Shown here: positions 36,077 through 47,549 of the stretch, piece after piece
How the letters are laid out: each line of letters starts with the position of its first letter
Position numbering within the stretch: the first letter of the stretch is position 1
Source of the DNA: Micractinium sp. NFX-FRZ
Lineage: Eukaryota > Chlorophyta > Trebouxiophyceae > Chlorellales > Chlorellaceae
Length of the DNA: 64,000 nt
Reading direction: 5' to 3'
Assembly: GCA_029339195.1 (NCBI GenBank)
Contig: JAPTJF010000097.1
Coordinates: forward strand, 93,820-157,819
Translations under genes and position numbers: made by a program
The notes under the pieces: generated by a model
What the model saw: the letters and a program-made list of their open reading frames with translations, nothing else
What the model was told of the DNA's origin: nothing
Databases searched by the model: none

Positions 36077-39000
36077 ATGCCGCCTGCTGCGATGGACGTC
36101 ATCACGATTAGCGACAGCTCGGAGGACAGCAGCGAGAGCGAGGATGAGCCGCTGTTGCGGCGGGCAGAACGTATAGAGGCCGAGTCGCCTAACAGCGAAG
36201 CTGAGGGAAGCGATGAAGAGGGCGAGGACGAGGAAGATGAGCAGCAAGGGGAGGAGGGCACGGTGAGCACGCTTCTTTGATTTTTCGTGGCAGTCTCGCT
36301 CGGCCCCACGGCGCTAGGCGTGCCGAGAGGTCGTGTAGAATGTGTTGAAGCGAGAGGACTGACGTCGGGAGGGGAATTGAGGGCCAGCCCATTATTGCAA
36401 CATCTGCCGCCAGCTGCCGCCGCCGCTGTCGGCTCCTGCTCTGCTCATCGCCCGATCCTACTTGCTTGGGGCCCATGCACCCCTGCAGCGCACAGATGAC
36501 GAGCAGGAGGAGAAAGTGATGGAGCCGGTGCCCTTTGGGCCCGAAGATGTGCAGCCCGCAGACAAAAATGAGCTCAAGGTGCGTCGGGGGCGTGGGCGAG
36601 TGTGGGGTCATGAGGGGCCTCTCGCCTGCCTGCCTGCCTGCCTATTTGTCCTGCTTCCTGAGCTGCCGGCCCGTGCATGCACTCTATAAAATCAACCGCC
36701 CCGCCCGCCCAGCACCCACCGAGCAGTCAACCTCGCGACTGCCTGCCCCCCCCTGGCAGGCCATTGTGGTGCAAGACATGAAGACAGAGGACCCCTCAGT
36801 GCCTGGCGGCTACGCGCTGCGCCCGGTGGCCAAGGGCAGCGTGGTGCTGGTGCGGGGGGAGGACGACGACGGGCGGACCGTCACCTGGGTGGCCCTGGTC
36901 AGGAAGGTGAGTGGGCAGCTTTGGGGAGTTGGAGAAGAAGAAGTGTGGTGTGGCGGTGGTGCTGGGTTTGCAGGGCAGGTTCAGCGTCGGCAGGGGCAGG
37001 GGCAGGGGTCAATCGGCTCAGCAAAGTGGGGATGGGTGCTCCGCCCCCTTGAGCCGGCTCACCCCACATTGCGCATGTGGCCAGTGAACCGGCAACAAAC
37101 GCAGCAAGCTGATGGCAGCCGCACAGACGTGCACCGTCCACCCAGCCCCACCTCTGGCGTCACCCATCCACTCCCCGCAGGTGTACAAGCAGCGCAGCAA
37201 GCTGATGGCTGACGTGACCTGGTTCTACCGGCGCACAGACGTGCCCGCCGCGGCGGCTCGCGGACTGGACCTGTCAGACCCCCGCCAGGCACGCCTTGCT
37301 TTGTTGGTGTGGGCCGCCCTGGTGTCTGTGTTTCTTTACCTTGGCTGCCCTGTTTCCTGTGGCGCGCTGCCTTTCTTCCCAGCCATGCGTTGGGATGCCC
37401 GGCTGACGATGCCTGCCTGCTTGATGGCGTGGCTCCTGCCCCTCTCGATTCCCCACCCTCCCCCGTCCCGCACCCCGCCCGCCCGCAGCTGTTCTTCACC
37501 AACGACGGCCCCCACACCATCGAGGTGCGCTTCATCCGGCACCCCGCCCACGCCTGGTTCCTGCGCTCCACAGACCCCCTGCCCACGATGCGCTGCAACC
37601 GGGGGCCCCACAGGTGCGGCTTGCGTGCTTGTGTGCTGCTTGCTGCCTGCATGCCGTGAGTTGTGCACATATGTGGCACATGCGGGCTTGGCTGTGTGTG
37701 TGTGTGTCGCGGCAGAGGCCCAGCACATGGCAAGCTCAGGACGCCCGCTATCCCACGCACCCAGTGCCTATACAGACCCTACCGCAAAGCTTGCCTCCGC
37801 CCCCGCAGGCACATGCGGCCGCGGCCCGGCTTCATCATCCGCCACGCGTTTGATCAGGGGCGCAAAAAGCTGTTTGGGATTGGGACGGCTGCATTTGCAG
37901 ACAAGAGCCCGCAGCTGGCATCCGAGGTGGGGCGGAGGGTTTGGTTGGGTTGGGCATGGGGCCGCTGCTGGCCTGCCCCATGCCCACGCAGGCTACAGGG
38001 CGGGCGGCTGCTTGCCTGTGCGTTGCCTGGACCACATATGTGGGCATGCCATCCGTCTTTGGCTTCAGTGCTTCAGTGTCACCTGGCTACCACCCTTTAA
38101 GAGCTGCCGTGCCAGGCCACGCCCTGCATGCGTAGCACCCCTTCAGCGACGCTCAGCATGCATAGCAGCCCATCCACTTGGCCCCGCTGACTGCCCGCCA
38201 CGGCGCTTCCTCTGTTCTTCCCCCGCCCAGGTGGAGGGCCTGGTGAGGAAGAGCCAGGAGCAGCTTAAGGAGCTGCAGCGTGAGGAGGCTGCTTACGACG
38301 CGGCAACGGGCCAGGCGGGCACGGATGCGGCGCCGTTTGTGCGGCCAGAGGACGCTGCTGAGCTGGCGGGGGATGCTGAGCTGGAGCCTTCAGAGGGGTC
38401 TGAAGAGGAGTCGGAGGAGGAAGCGGAGGAGGAGGAGGAGCGGGAGGAGGGTCAGAAGCAGCGGCAGGGTCGAGAGCTGGATCAGCAGGAGCGGCAGCGG
38501 CAGGAGGATGGGGATGACTCTTCTGATGATGAGCCGATCCTGGCTGGCGGCATCAGCACCCCTGCCACTGCACCTGCCGCCACCGCAGCTGCTCCGGCAG
38601 CGGCGGAGGAGGAGTGCGCTGCCGTGCCCGACGAACGTGCGCCTGGCGAGGCGCCGCAGCCGGCGGCGGACAGCCAGCAGCAGCAGCAGCAGCAGGGCGC
38701 AGCAAGCGCGGCGGCGCCCAGCCAGGCTGCGACGCCGGGGCGGCGTGCCGCGGCGACCGAGGAGCAGCGGCGTGGGCGGTCTCAGGAGGAGCTGGACAGG
38801 GAGGCCGAAGAGCTGGCTCAGCTGCTGCCCCAAGCAGGGGCTGGGCCCAGCACCTCCCCCAACTCGGCGGCCGCAGCAAAGGAGTGGCACCGGCACGCAC
38901 GGCAGCTGCAGCGCAAGGCGGGGGAGCTGCCCAAGCGGCAGGCGCCGCCGGCGCCGGCCCGCGGCGGTACGGGGCCGGGGCCGGGGGGCCGCGGGCAGCC

Positions 39001-41888
39001 GGCCCCGCTGCCCACGCTGAGCGCCGAGGAGGTGGATCGGTTGGTGGAGGGAGGCATGCGGCCCAGCCTGCCTAAGATGCTGGCGGCGCTGCAAGCCATC
39101 TGTGGAGCCACAGAGGTGGCGAGGGGCACGGGGGAGGGGGCATGGCAAAGGGCGTGTTGTGCGGGGCGGGGGGACGTGCCTGGCTGCGGCTGCTGCTTCG
39201 GCGGCGGCTGCTGGCGGGCGGTATGCTGACTTTGGGGGATGCCTGCAGTGAGAGCTTGAACCAACAAGGTACTGTGCACACGAAAGGGCGGGAGGTTACC
39301 CATGCTGGGCTCTGCCGCACACATGCTGCACGCTGCTCCATGTGCACTGTGTTGTTTGTGCAATCAACCCGCCCTGTGCCCTCCCCCTGCAGGCCGCGGC
39401 CAGGGACTTGGAGCACCTCCTGTTCCTGAGGGTCCTCATTGCTTGGCTCTGGCACCTGGCCTCCCGACTGCACGACGAGCCACAGCCGCACGGTGGGTTG
39501 GGTGGACGGTTGGGCAGGGTGGGAGCAGCTGCGGCGGGTGCGGGTGGTGGCTGCGGCGCTGGCTGGGCGGGGAGGGCGGCCGCCCTGGCTGACGGCGTGC
39601 CAGCCGCCCCCCCTCCCTGCTGCGGTGCACAGCTGATGACGCCCAGAAGTCACCCTGTCGCCGCGTGCCCTGCCTGCGTGCCTGCCCCCGCTCCGCCCCC
39701 TGCGCAGACCCGCTGCTGGCCGAGTGCTGCGAGCTGGCGCTGCGTGCCCTGGGGCGCTGCCCCTACACAAACGCTGCCACGCGCTGGCTGAGGATGGCGC
39801 ATGGGGTGGATTTGATCAAGCATCTGGGGTGGAACACGCAGGGGGTGTTCCCAGCGGGGGTGCAGCAGGCCGCTGAGGAGCTGCAGGTGGGTGGACAGGC
39901 GGGGAAGAGGGGAGGGGTGGGTGGGCGGCCCGGAACATCACACACAGGTGATGCAGGGGTGATCATTCCCGGGGATGTGGCCAGCTGGTCACAGTGTACC
40001 GCAGTGCTCCCCATGGTACCGCAGTGCTCCCTGCAGTACCCCAGTGCTCCCCACGGTACCGCAGTGCTCCCCACAAAGGGTGCAGCGGGTGGCTCAAGGG
40101 CTGCACGTGGGGCCTGTGTTGCCCTGCCTCACACAAGCAACTGCTGCAGAAGGCTTGGATGGAGAAGCGGCAGAGACTTCTGTCATTCGTGCCCCCGCCT
40201 CTGCCTTCACCAGAACCTCTCCCCTTGTGCCACCCCCGGCCCTGCAGCGGCTGTGGCGCCGCAAGATGGTTGAGCTGACGGACGCACAGCGTGCGCGGCA
40301 GCAGCGGGAGGCGCAGCAGGAGCGGCAGGAGCGGCAGGAGCAGCGGCTGCTGGCGCAGAGCCCGCAGGCGGCCAAGGCCGCCAGCATGGCAACCAGCGGG
40401 CGGCGGCCCACAGCGCTGGGGGCAAGCAGCGGTGAGCCTGTTCTAACGGGTTGCAATGGGCAGGCGCACGATGTGTGGGCCGGGTGTGCGTGTTCGGGGT
40501 GGGGCGTGCCTGCTGCTTAGCGGAGCTTTTAACTCGCGGCCACAGATGCGGTCGCACATGACATCCACGAAGGGAGCACCGGTGGCAGCAGCGGCGACCG
40601 TCTTCTCACAGCCGAGCATTGCCCCAACCACCCCACTCTGCAACCCCTTGCTGCAGGCCTGCCGTACGCCAAAATGCGGCTGTCGCCCCAGCCACAGCAG
40701 GCAGGCCAGCGAGCCGCAGCAGCCGCTGCAGCCCAGGCGCAGCAGGCGCCGACGGGTGCACCGCGGACGGCACAGGAGGCAGCCAGGGCAGCAGGGCCAA
40801 CAGCGTCAAGTGGCAGCGTCCCAGGCCAGGGAGGCCAGGCCCGTGTGGCGCCACCCCCTCCCAAGCAGCAGCACCACCAGCAGCAGCAGGGTGCGCAACC
40901 TGTGCGGCAGCAGCAGCAGCAGCAGCAGCAGCAGGTGCAGGGGGCACAGCCCAGGCAGCAGCAGCAGCAGGTGCAGGGGGCACAGCCCAGGCAGCAGCAG
41001 CAGCAGCAGCAGCAGCAGGGAGCCAACCCTAGGCAGCAGCAGCCAGCAGGCGCCAAGGCCACCGACTCGTTCAACGAGCTTTGGATGAATACGCTGCTAA
41101 AGAAGGCGCCAACAGGCTCTCGCCCCCAACAACCCCAGCAGCGGACGGCGCAAGCACAGCCAGCAGGGCAGCGCCCCCAGCCACCACAGCAGCAGCTGCA
41201 GCAGCAGCAACGGCCACAGCAGCCGGCGGGTCAGCTCCCGCAGCAGTCACAGCAGCAGCGGCCACAGCAGGCGCAGCAGCAGGGCGGCGCAGCGCTGCAG
41301 CGCAGCGCAACCCTGCCACACACGCAGGGCGCCAGGCCCGAAGCGCAGCAGGTAGCCCCCCAGCTGGCGCGGTCTGCCTCTGCCCCCAAGAGCACCGCAG
41401 CAGGGGCAGCTGCGGCAGCAGCGGCTGGCCAGAAAGCCACGCCAGCGGGCGAGACAGCAGGGGCAGCAGCAGGGGCAGGCCAGAAGCGCCCTGCGCCCGG
41501 GGCGGGCAGCTCGGCAGGTGGGGCTTCACCCCCTGTCAAGCGCCCTCGCACTCAGGCGGAGTGGCTCAAGGAAGAGTCGGCGGCGCTGAATGCGGGCCTG
41601 CTACAAGAGGCGGGGTTGCAGGCGGCGCCGGCGCCACGCGGACGCATGGCGCCTCTCGAGCGTGAGGCAGCTGAGCTGGCAGCAGAGGCCCGGGAGCCAG
41701 GCACGCTGCCAGTAGCACCCACACGTAGGGAGGCCTCGCTGGCGGGACCGTCGGCACGCACCGGCGAGGCGCCGCCGCCTGCACGAGTGGCGACTGTGGC
41801 GACAGCGCCGCCCAAGAAGGCGCTCAGCAAGCACAGCAAGCTGGGGAAGATGTTGCAGCAGGCCAAACGCAACAAGATGGCAGACTGA
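36077..41888 (+). CDS. BAH-domain protein with TFIIS-N-like bundle and Gln-rich tail (SUO-like)
   Basis: Eleven exons, 1117 aa: 36077-36262, 36489-36578, 36760-36906, 37181-37288, 37489-37613, 37809-37926, 38231-39115, 39393-39492, 39708-39886, 40248-40431, 40657-41888. All are in phase; the intron after 37288 starts with GC. An acidic N-terminus is followed by a BAH domain (about 93-245: GSVVLVRGEDDDGRTVTWVA, DVTWFYRRTDV, LFFTNDGPHTIEVRFIRHP). A Glu-rich/Ala/Gln linker leads to a helical segment (about 525-665: RPSLPKMLAALQAI, LLFLRVLIAWLWHLA, EELQRLWRRKMVEL) that resembles a TFIIS N-terminal bundle. The tail is poly-Gln and Ala/Pro-rich with basic KRPRTQAEWLK and ends in a lysine-rich SKHSKLGKMLQQAKRNK. 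BAH plus TFS2N is the arrangement of plant SUO. Nuclear chromatin or RNA-regulatory work is the inference. The TFIIS assignment is weaker than the BAH one. The ATG at 36092 is a second possible start. Confidence 0.85.
39996..40075 (+). repeat. 20-bp tandem repeat x4 in intron 9 of the BAH gene
   Basis: Four copies of a 20-bp unit beginning GTACCGCAGTGCTCCC, at 39996, 40016, 40036 and 40056, with a few substitutions. Confidence 0.9.
40905..41310 (+). repeat. CAG-rich coding repeat (poly-Gln tracts)
   Basis: Interrupted CAG runs encode several poly-Gln tracts inside the last exon of the BAH gene. They include a 36-42 bp repeat unit carrying GTGCAGGGGGCACAGCCC, present twice (about 40934 and 40970). 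It stays in frame, so it is real low-complexity protein, probably length-variable between strains. Confidence 0.85.
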
Positions 41889-41985
41889 GGGCACGGGCGT
41901 CGACATGCCTTGTTGAAGCTGGCTGTTGAAGCCCGGTCCCTGCGGCGCCTGCCGATGTGGCTGTTAAGTTCACCCGTTGTCGCTC

Positions 41986-41990
41986 TGTAA
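41986..41990 (+). terminator. TGTAA polyadenylation signal of the BAH gene
   Basis: TGTAA 98 bp after the stop, six bases before the oppositely oriented signal of the convergent gene. Confidence 0.7.
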
Positions 41991-41996
41991 CCATAT

Positions 41997-42001
41997 TTAC
42001 A
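41997..42001 (-). terminator. TGTAA polyadenylation signal of the coiled-coil gene
   Basis: TTACA on the plus strand, 445 bp beyond the stop of the minus-strand gene. It faces the signal at 41986. Confidence 0.65.
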
Positions 42002-42445
42002 AGTTATGACGGCTAGCACTGGCTGCATAGGGCGTGGCGGCACACCGCGGTGCTCGAGAAAAGCAGGGAGGGGCAGAGAGGGGATCTGGTGGGCAGATGG
42101 CAGGGGTGCAGATGGCACTCAATCAAGCTGGCAGCAAAGGTGGAACTGAGGTCTAGCGGGCGACCCAGGAGGAAAACAGGATCGGGCAGAAGAGCTGTAC
42201 AGGGGAATGCTAGCTTGTAGGTTTTGATCGGAATACAGTTTGGTGACAGTTCATTCACGACGGGATGGGGTGCGGCTCTGCTCATAGTAGAAAAATGCCT
42301 CGCTCGTATCAGCTTAGAAGGACAAGGGGCGCAATGCTAACGCTGTGGCAGTTGGCAGGAAGCTGCGGTTCGGTGCAGCCACACTTGCCGGGGCCAGCTG
42401 GGCTGCCTCACGCATTGTAGCCACGGATGTCTCAGCCTGAGTCTG

Positions 42446-45400
42446 TTACTGATGCTCCACCGCTGCTGCGGACCTCTTGTGCAGATGGCGGCGCTGGCTG
42501 CTGCTGCCAGAAGGGCGGCTGGCACGCTGCCCACCAAGCATCGCCGCAGCCAAGCCCAGCACCGCCACCGCGCCCGCCGCCAGCACCCACTTGCCGGCAG
42601 CCAGCACGGGCGGCACGCCAGCCGCCACGGGAGCAGGGGCACGGTTCCGCTGCCGGCTGCCGCCGCCCACCTGCTTCCAGCCCAGCAGGGGTGTGACGGT
42701 CACCTTTTTGGAAGAGCCAGCCGCCGAGCGGGTGTGGCTGCCCGTCTCCTCTCCCACCTTGCCCTGGGCCGCATCGCCAGCAGATGCCGGCACCGCCACC
42801 ACGGCGGGGATGGTGTCGGAAGCAGCGGAGGCAGCAGCCGCCAGCTCAGCCGCCAGCAGCTGCTTCTCCAGCTCAGCCCGGGCCAGCTCGGCAGACTGGG
42901 CACGCTCACGAGCCGCATCCAGCTGCTGCTGCAGGATGGACGCCTGCTCGTCGGCGGCGACCTGCAAGGGAGGGGACGCATGCATACACAGGTCAGTCAA
43001 GTGCTCACAGCCTGGTAGCGCTGGAAATCATGCCTGGGTTCAGGCTGCAAATTATGCCTGAGCACTGGCAGAACTGGCGCAGGCTCCTCTGCACACACCC
43101 AGCTGGCGTCAGAGGCTGCCAGACCTGCCCCTTCTCACTTTCTTCTTCCCGCCCACGCTGTGCGCTCTACATCCCAGCCGCCCAGCGCACCTTGGCAGCA
43201 ACCGCGGCGGCCACCTGCTGCTGGAAGGCGTCGCGGTCTGCGGCCGCCACGTCACGCTCGCCCTCCACCTCCCCGAGGCGGTGCTGCGCCGCCGCGGCCG
43301 CCTGCTGCGCCTCTGCAACCTGCGCAGTCATGGCATCCAGAGCCTCACGGGCAGCACCATCCAGCTGCTCCTTGGCGGAAGACTCCACAAACAGCTTGGC
43401 CTGCAGGGCAGCCAGCTCCTGGGCAGCGCGCCCCGCCTCTGCAGCAGCCGTCGCCTCGGCAGCCGCCAGCTGCTCCCGCTCAGAGGCCAGCTCGCCACGC
43501 ATGGCTGCCACCTCAGCCTGCAGCTCTGCCAGCTGCTCAGAGTGGGTGGAGGCTGCCTGTGCAGCCGCATCCTTGGCGGCCGCCAGCTCAGCAGCCAGCT
43601 GGTCACGCTGCGCCTGCGCTACCGCCAGCTCCCCCTGCGACGCCTCCTTCTCCTGGCTGCCCTCCCGGCTGAGCGCCGCCACGCGAGCAAGCAGCTCCGC
43701 CTCGCTGCCGCGCAGCGCAAGCAGCTCAGCTTCGTGGGCGGAGCGAGCGTCTGCCAGCTGGCCCTCCAGCTCAGCCGCCTGCTGGCGCAGCGCCGCCTCG
43801 GCGCCCTGCACACAACAGGGGAGCAGCGCAGGTGCTCAGGTGGTCAGCAAGTGGGACCTTACCTCAAGGTGACTGATCCCTTGTCCCCCGCCTCAGCTTG
43901 TGTCCCCAGGCCTCAGGGCCAGCCAGTGAGAGAGACAAGGTGCACACACTCAGCCCTTGCCCACCCACACCCACACAATCACCCACCTCCAGCTGCGCCA
44001 CCCGCTCATCGCGCGCCGCCACCGCCGCCTCCAGCTCTGCCAGCTGCTGGCGCAGCGCCGCCTCGCCACCGTGGGCAGCTGCCAGCTCGGCGTCCTTGGC
44101 AGCCAGCGCCTCGTTCAGGGTGAAGACAGCGTCGTTGGCCTCCTGTGAAATGACAAGGGGAAGGATGAAAAAGAAATGTGTTGCCAAGCTCAGCCTCCTT
44201 GCCAGCCGGCGCCGCGAGTGTGGGAACCATGTCATCGGTCCCGTGCAGGGTGCTGCGCAGGGAAATTTTGCAATATCCAGCAGGGCCCAGGCAGTCAGAG
44301 GAAATGGAGGCAATACATTGATGGGCTGGGTGGCAGTGGGAGCGGGGGTTGGGGGGCAGACGGGCATGCTGGGGTGGGCGGAAGGAGGCAGGCCTGGCCG
44401 GGGGGGGAGAGGTTGGGCTGGGGTAGACATGGCCACAGGTTCGCGACAGGGTGGTGCCAGCCTGGGGTACAGCCCACACGCCTGATGTAGACGCAACCTA
44501 GGCGGCAGGCACCCCAGCCTAGCCGGGCCAGACCCACCTCCCCCTGCCCCTCACCTGCTCCACCTGCTCCTGCGCCATGCGGCTGGCGCTGCCGCTGCTG
44601 CGCGGCGGGCTCTCCTCTGCCTGCCGCAGATCCTCTGTGTGCCGCTGCAGAGGTGGCAAGGGGGCAGAATGTGCAGCGGTGAGTGCAGCAGGAGATCTCG
44701 GAATGCGGAAAAAAAACACAACACGTCTGGGCAGTCCCAGGTGTGCCGCTGCTGGCAGGCGTGCACGGGAGAGGGCAGAGCTGTGAGGGAGAGGAGTAGA
44801 TGTTCTCAGGATGTGTAATGGGGAGAGCGGTGCAGCAGGGGCCACTGTGGACGGGCACACCATCGGCATTTCGTGCAGCGCCCGACATGCCAACTGCCCC
44901 ATCCTGCGCACCATCAGCTGGCCCATCAGCGCCTGCTTCTCAGCCTCCAGCACAGCAGCCTTCTGGGTCAGGTTGAGCAGTGTCTGAAGAGGAGGGAAAG
45001 GGTGGGGGGAGGGAGGGGCACGAAGATGGGTCAGAAATCATGACGGAGGCAGCACAGTGATGGCAAGCGTGTAACTAAGTCCCGCACTGCGGTTGGAGAC
45101 ACATGTGCAGCAGCCAGCCAGGAGAGACGGGCGCGTGCCAAGGCCGCTGCGCCAGCACCCATCAGCCCAGCACCCATGAGCAACTTCCCAGAAGCCGCTG
45201 CACACATGCAATGCGCCGATGGCTGTCAGCACCCACTGAGTGCCCAGGTACCCAGCTCTAGTAGCTACCGGCAGCGCAAGTCCCAGCACCCATCACGAGG
45301 TGCCCCCCAGCACCCATGGCGCCGGGCCTATGCCTCTGCCTGCCAGCACCCATCAACGGCACTCCAGCATTCATTTCACCACTGGCCAACGTCAGCCTGC

Positions 45401-46275
45401 CAGCACCCATTCCCAGCACTTAGCACCCAACACTCTGAACCGGATAATCACTGAAGCCGCCATGGTGCCTCCCAGGCGGTGCAAGCCCCAGCACCCACCT
45501 GGCTGGCCACCGACTTGCTCTCCTCTGCCACAGTGGCACGCGAGTCCAGGTCGCGCACTGCCTGCAGCGCCTCATCCAGCTCAGCGCGCGCAGCAGCCAG
45601 GGCTGCTTCAGCCTCCACCTTGGCCGCCTCGAGCGCCGTCTTCTCCTCCTTCAGCGCCGCCACCTGCGCCTGCGCCGCCACCAGCGCCTGGCCGTCGGTG
45701 GCGCGCGACAGCACCACCCGGGCGGCATTGGCGTAGGGGTTGTAGATTGCCTCGGCATCAGATGCCCGTGGGGTGGCGGCGGCGGAGCTGGTGACGCTAC
45801 CGGCGTTGATGCTGCCAGCGTCCGACGGGTCGACGCCACCACTGGGGGCCCCCATCAGCGAGCTACGCTGGGAGGTGGAGGAGGAGGTGCGGGTGAAGGA
45901 GAAAGTTCGGGACACCTGAAGGGGAAGGGGTGCACGGGAGACGCAGGGGTTGGTGGTGTGGACGCAGGAGGAGCAAGCATTGCCGGGTAGGCAGCCAACG
46001 TGAGTGGCGAGAGGCGGGAAGTGCGGCGGGGGCTGGACGGTCGACCCCCGGTCTTCCGGCGTGGTGCCTGAAGGGCCCGCTGCTCAATTCGATCGCGGTA
46101 GGACAGCGACAGCGCGCAGCAGCGCCCGCAGGAGCGGGGGGGGCCACAATTGCACAAGTTCAAACCCAGGCCTCCCCCGCACCTTGCTGGCAAGCTTCTT
46201 GAGGCCCTTCTTCTTCTTGACCTCCCCTGAAATTTCTGCTCCAGGCGGCAGCTCTGAAAATCCGGCGGCCTCCAT
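42446..46275 (-). CDS. Coiled-coil protein with C-terminal membrane anchor
   Basis: Seven exons, 652 aa: 46275-46183, 45915-45499, 44983-44912, 44644-44555, 44142-43987, 43805-43191, 42961-42446. All junctions are phase 0. The start ATG (MEAAGFSELPPG) is followed by a lysine-rich EVKKKKGLKKLASKV, then a Ser/Thr-rich low-complexity region. From about residue 100 to 560 the protein is an almost continuous Ala/Glu/Gln/Leu-rich coiled coil. Near the C-terminus one hydrophobic helix (about 606-625, WVLAAGAVAVLGLAAAMLGG) is followed by 27 mostly polar and basic residues (SSSQRRHLHKRS). This topology fits a tail-anchored tether (golgin or nuclear-envelope type), but I recognise no family. Exons of uniform phase 0 suggest growth by repeat/exon duplication. 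The intron after the second exon carries about ten copies of its own donor sequence. Confidence 0.85.
45130..45510 (-). repeat. Dispersed CCAGCACCCAT motif in an intron, about ten copies
   Basis: The motif CAGCACCCA(T/C) recurs about ten times, irregularly spaced, between 45150 and 45500. The copy at 45490 overlaps the exon 2 donor itself (minus strand CCAG|gtgggtgctgg). The others look like scattered decayed copies of this donor. Confidence 0.8.
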
Positions 46276-46548
46276 GCTTGCCAGGGCTTTCGGGAGGGGT
46301 GGCGATGCTTCCTGCGAGCTTAAAGTGCACAGTTGCAACAGCAGACGGCCGTGCGATGGTGAAATCACGTGGGATTGAGGCAGGGGCGGCAGGATGGTCC
46401 AATCTTCACGTCTGCGCTTTGCGTGCTTTGCTGCGATGGTTGAGGGCCCCACTCTCAGGGGAAGAGGGAGGACTAGGCGCTGTGCTGATCTGGGTATTGA
46501 TCGACCAATTTCGGCAGTGGTCAAGCGCCTTCCCGACAGCCATCAGAC
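46276..46548. promoter_or_regulatory. Divergent promoter region, coiled-coil gene / PSMG2
   Basis: 273 bp between divergent start codons. No TATA-like element stands out. Confidence 0.5.
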
Positions 46549-47549
46549 ATGCTGCCAACCTGGGAGACGCACAGTGGCTCCAGCGCCCTGCAGGGCGCCA
46601 CACTGGTGTTGCCAGTTGTGAGTGTTGGCAATGTGGGGCAGCTCGCGGCTGACCTCCTGATCAACACCTTGCAGCTGCCGAGAACAGCGCGCCTCCAAGA
46701 CGATGCCCTGCTGCCTGCTGTGGGAGGGCGGCCCTACAGCCACGTGGAAGGGCTGGCGACGGCGCTGGAGCTGTACCAGGTGCAGCAGCCCGGCGGCGTG
46801 GCGGTGGCGCAGCAGAGAGCGTCGGCCGCGCCCGGCACGCAGGCCGCCTTTGCTGAGCGGCTGGCAGCCTTCATCAAGCAGAGCGGGGTCAAGGAGGTGA
46901 GTGAACTTCTTGGAGCAGAAGGAGAGGCTAGCCAAGCATGCATATGCCATACCTGGGCAGCGTGCAGGCGGGCACCCAGGCGCGGCCTGCCTCCTCTTCT
47001 CCCCGCCGCGTTGCCCTTCCTGCACACCCGTCTCACGCACAGCTGCGCCCTCCGCGCCGCCGCCCCGCCCGCCCACAGGTGTTGGTCCTGGGCAGCATCG
47101 AGGCCATGGTGCGCCGGGACGCCCAGCTGGCGGGGCCGCAGCTGCGCTGCTGGGCCCCGCTCGACGCAGAAGCCGGCGGCAGCGGCAGCAGTGACGCTGG
47201 CAGCACAGCCCTGCTGGAGCGCTGCCGTGCCGCCGGCGCCGGCAGCGGGGTGCCCCCCCTGGAGCCCAGCTTCTGGGAGGAGCGCCCGCTAGAGGCGCGC
47301 AGCCTGCCGCCCTGGCCGCTGCTGCGCGCGCTGCGTGCCGCCGGCGTGCCCTGCGCCGCGCTGCTGTGCTTTGCGACAGAGGGGGACAATATTGGGGATG
47401 CGCTGCTCATGGCCAGCGCAGCAGCTGCCGCCGCCGGCCTGCCGCTGCCGGTTGCCGGCGAGGGAGCAGCAGCGCCGGCTGGCGCGGCGCAGTGGGTGCC
47501 GCCGCCCTCTTGGCAGCACGTCTATGGCACCTCCACCGCAGTGTACTGA
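46549..47549 (+). CDS. PSMG2: Proteasome assembly chaperone 2 (PAC2/PSMG2 family)
   Basis: Two exons, 272 aa: 46549-46896 and 47079-47549, phase 0, GT-AG. PAC2 pairs with PAC1 and guides alpha-ring assembly of the 20S proteasome. The family hallmarks are seen in order: ATLVLPVVSVGNVGQLAADL near residues 18-37, PAVGGRPYSHVEG near 57-70, FAERLAAFIKQSG before the intron, VLVLGSIEAMVRRDAQL just after it, and LCFATEGDNIGDALLMA near the C-terminus. The length is normal for the family. Compared with animal PAC2, the stretch between the two conserved halves is Ala/Gly/Ser-rich, in line with the local base composition. Transcribed divergently from the coiled-coil gene and convergently with the first membrane-protein paralogue. 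Confidence 0.92.

Larger units (their letters stand above)
41889..42445. other. Convergent 3' region, BAH gene / coiled-coil gene
   Basis: 3' UTRs of two convergent genes. The polyadenylation signals face each other at 41986-41990 (plus) and 41997-42001 (minus). The minus-strand 3' UTR therefore spans about 440 nt. No other gene is visible. Confidence 0.65.

Noticed and set aside
39996..40075. CRISPR-like regular repeats
   Set aside because: 20-bp units are directly adjacent with no spacers, inside a eukaryotic intron; a minisatellite.
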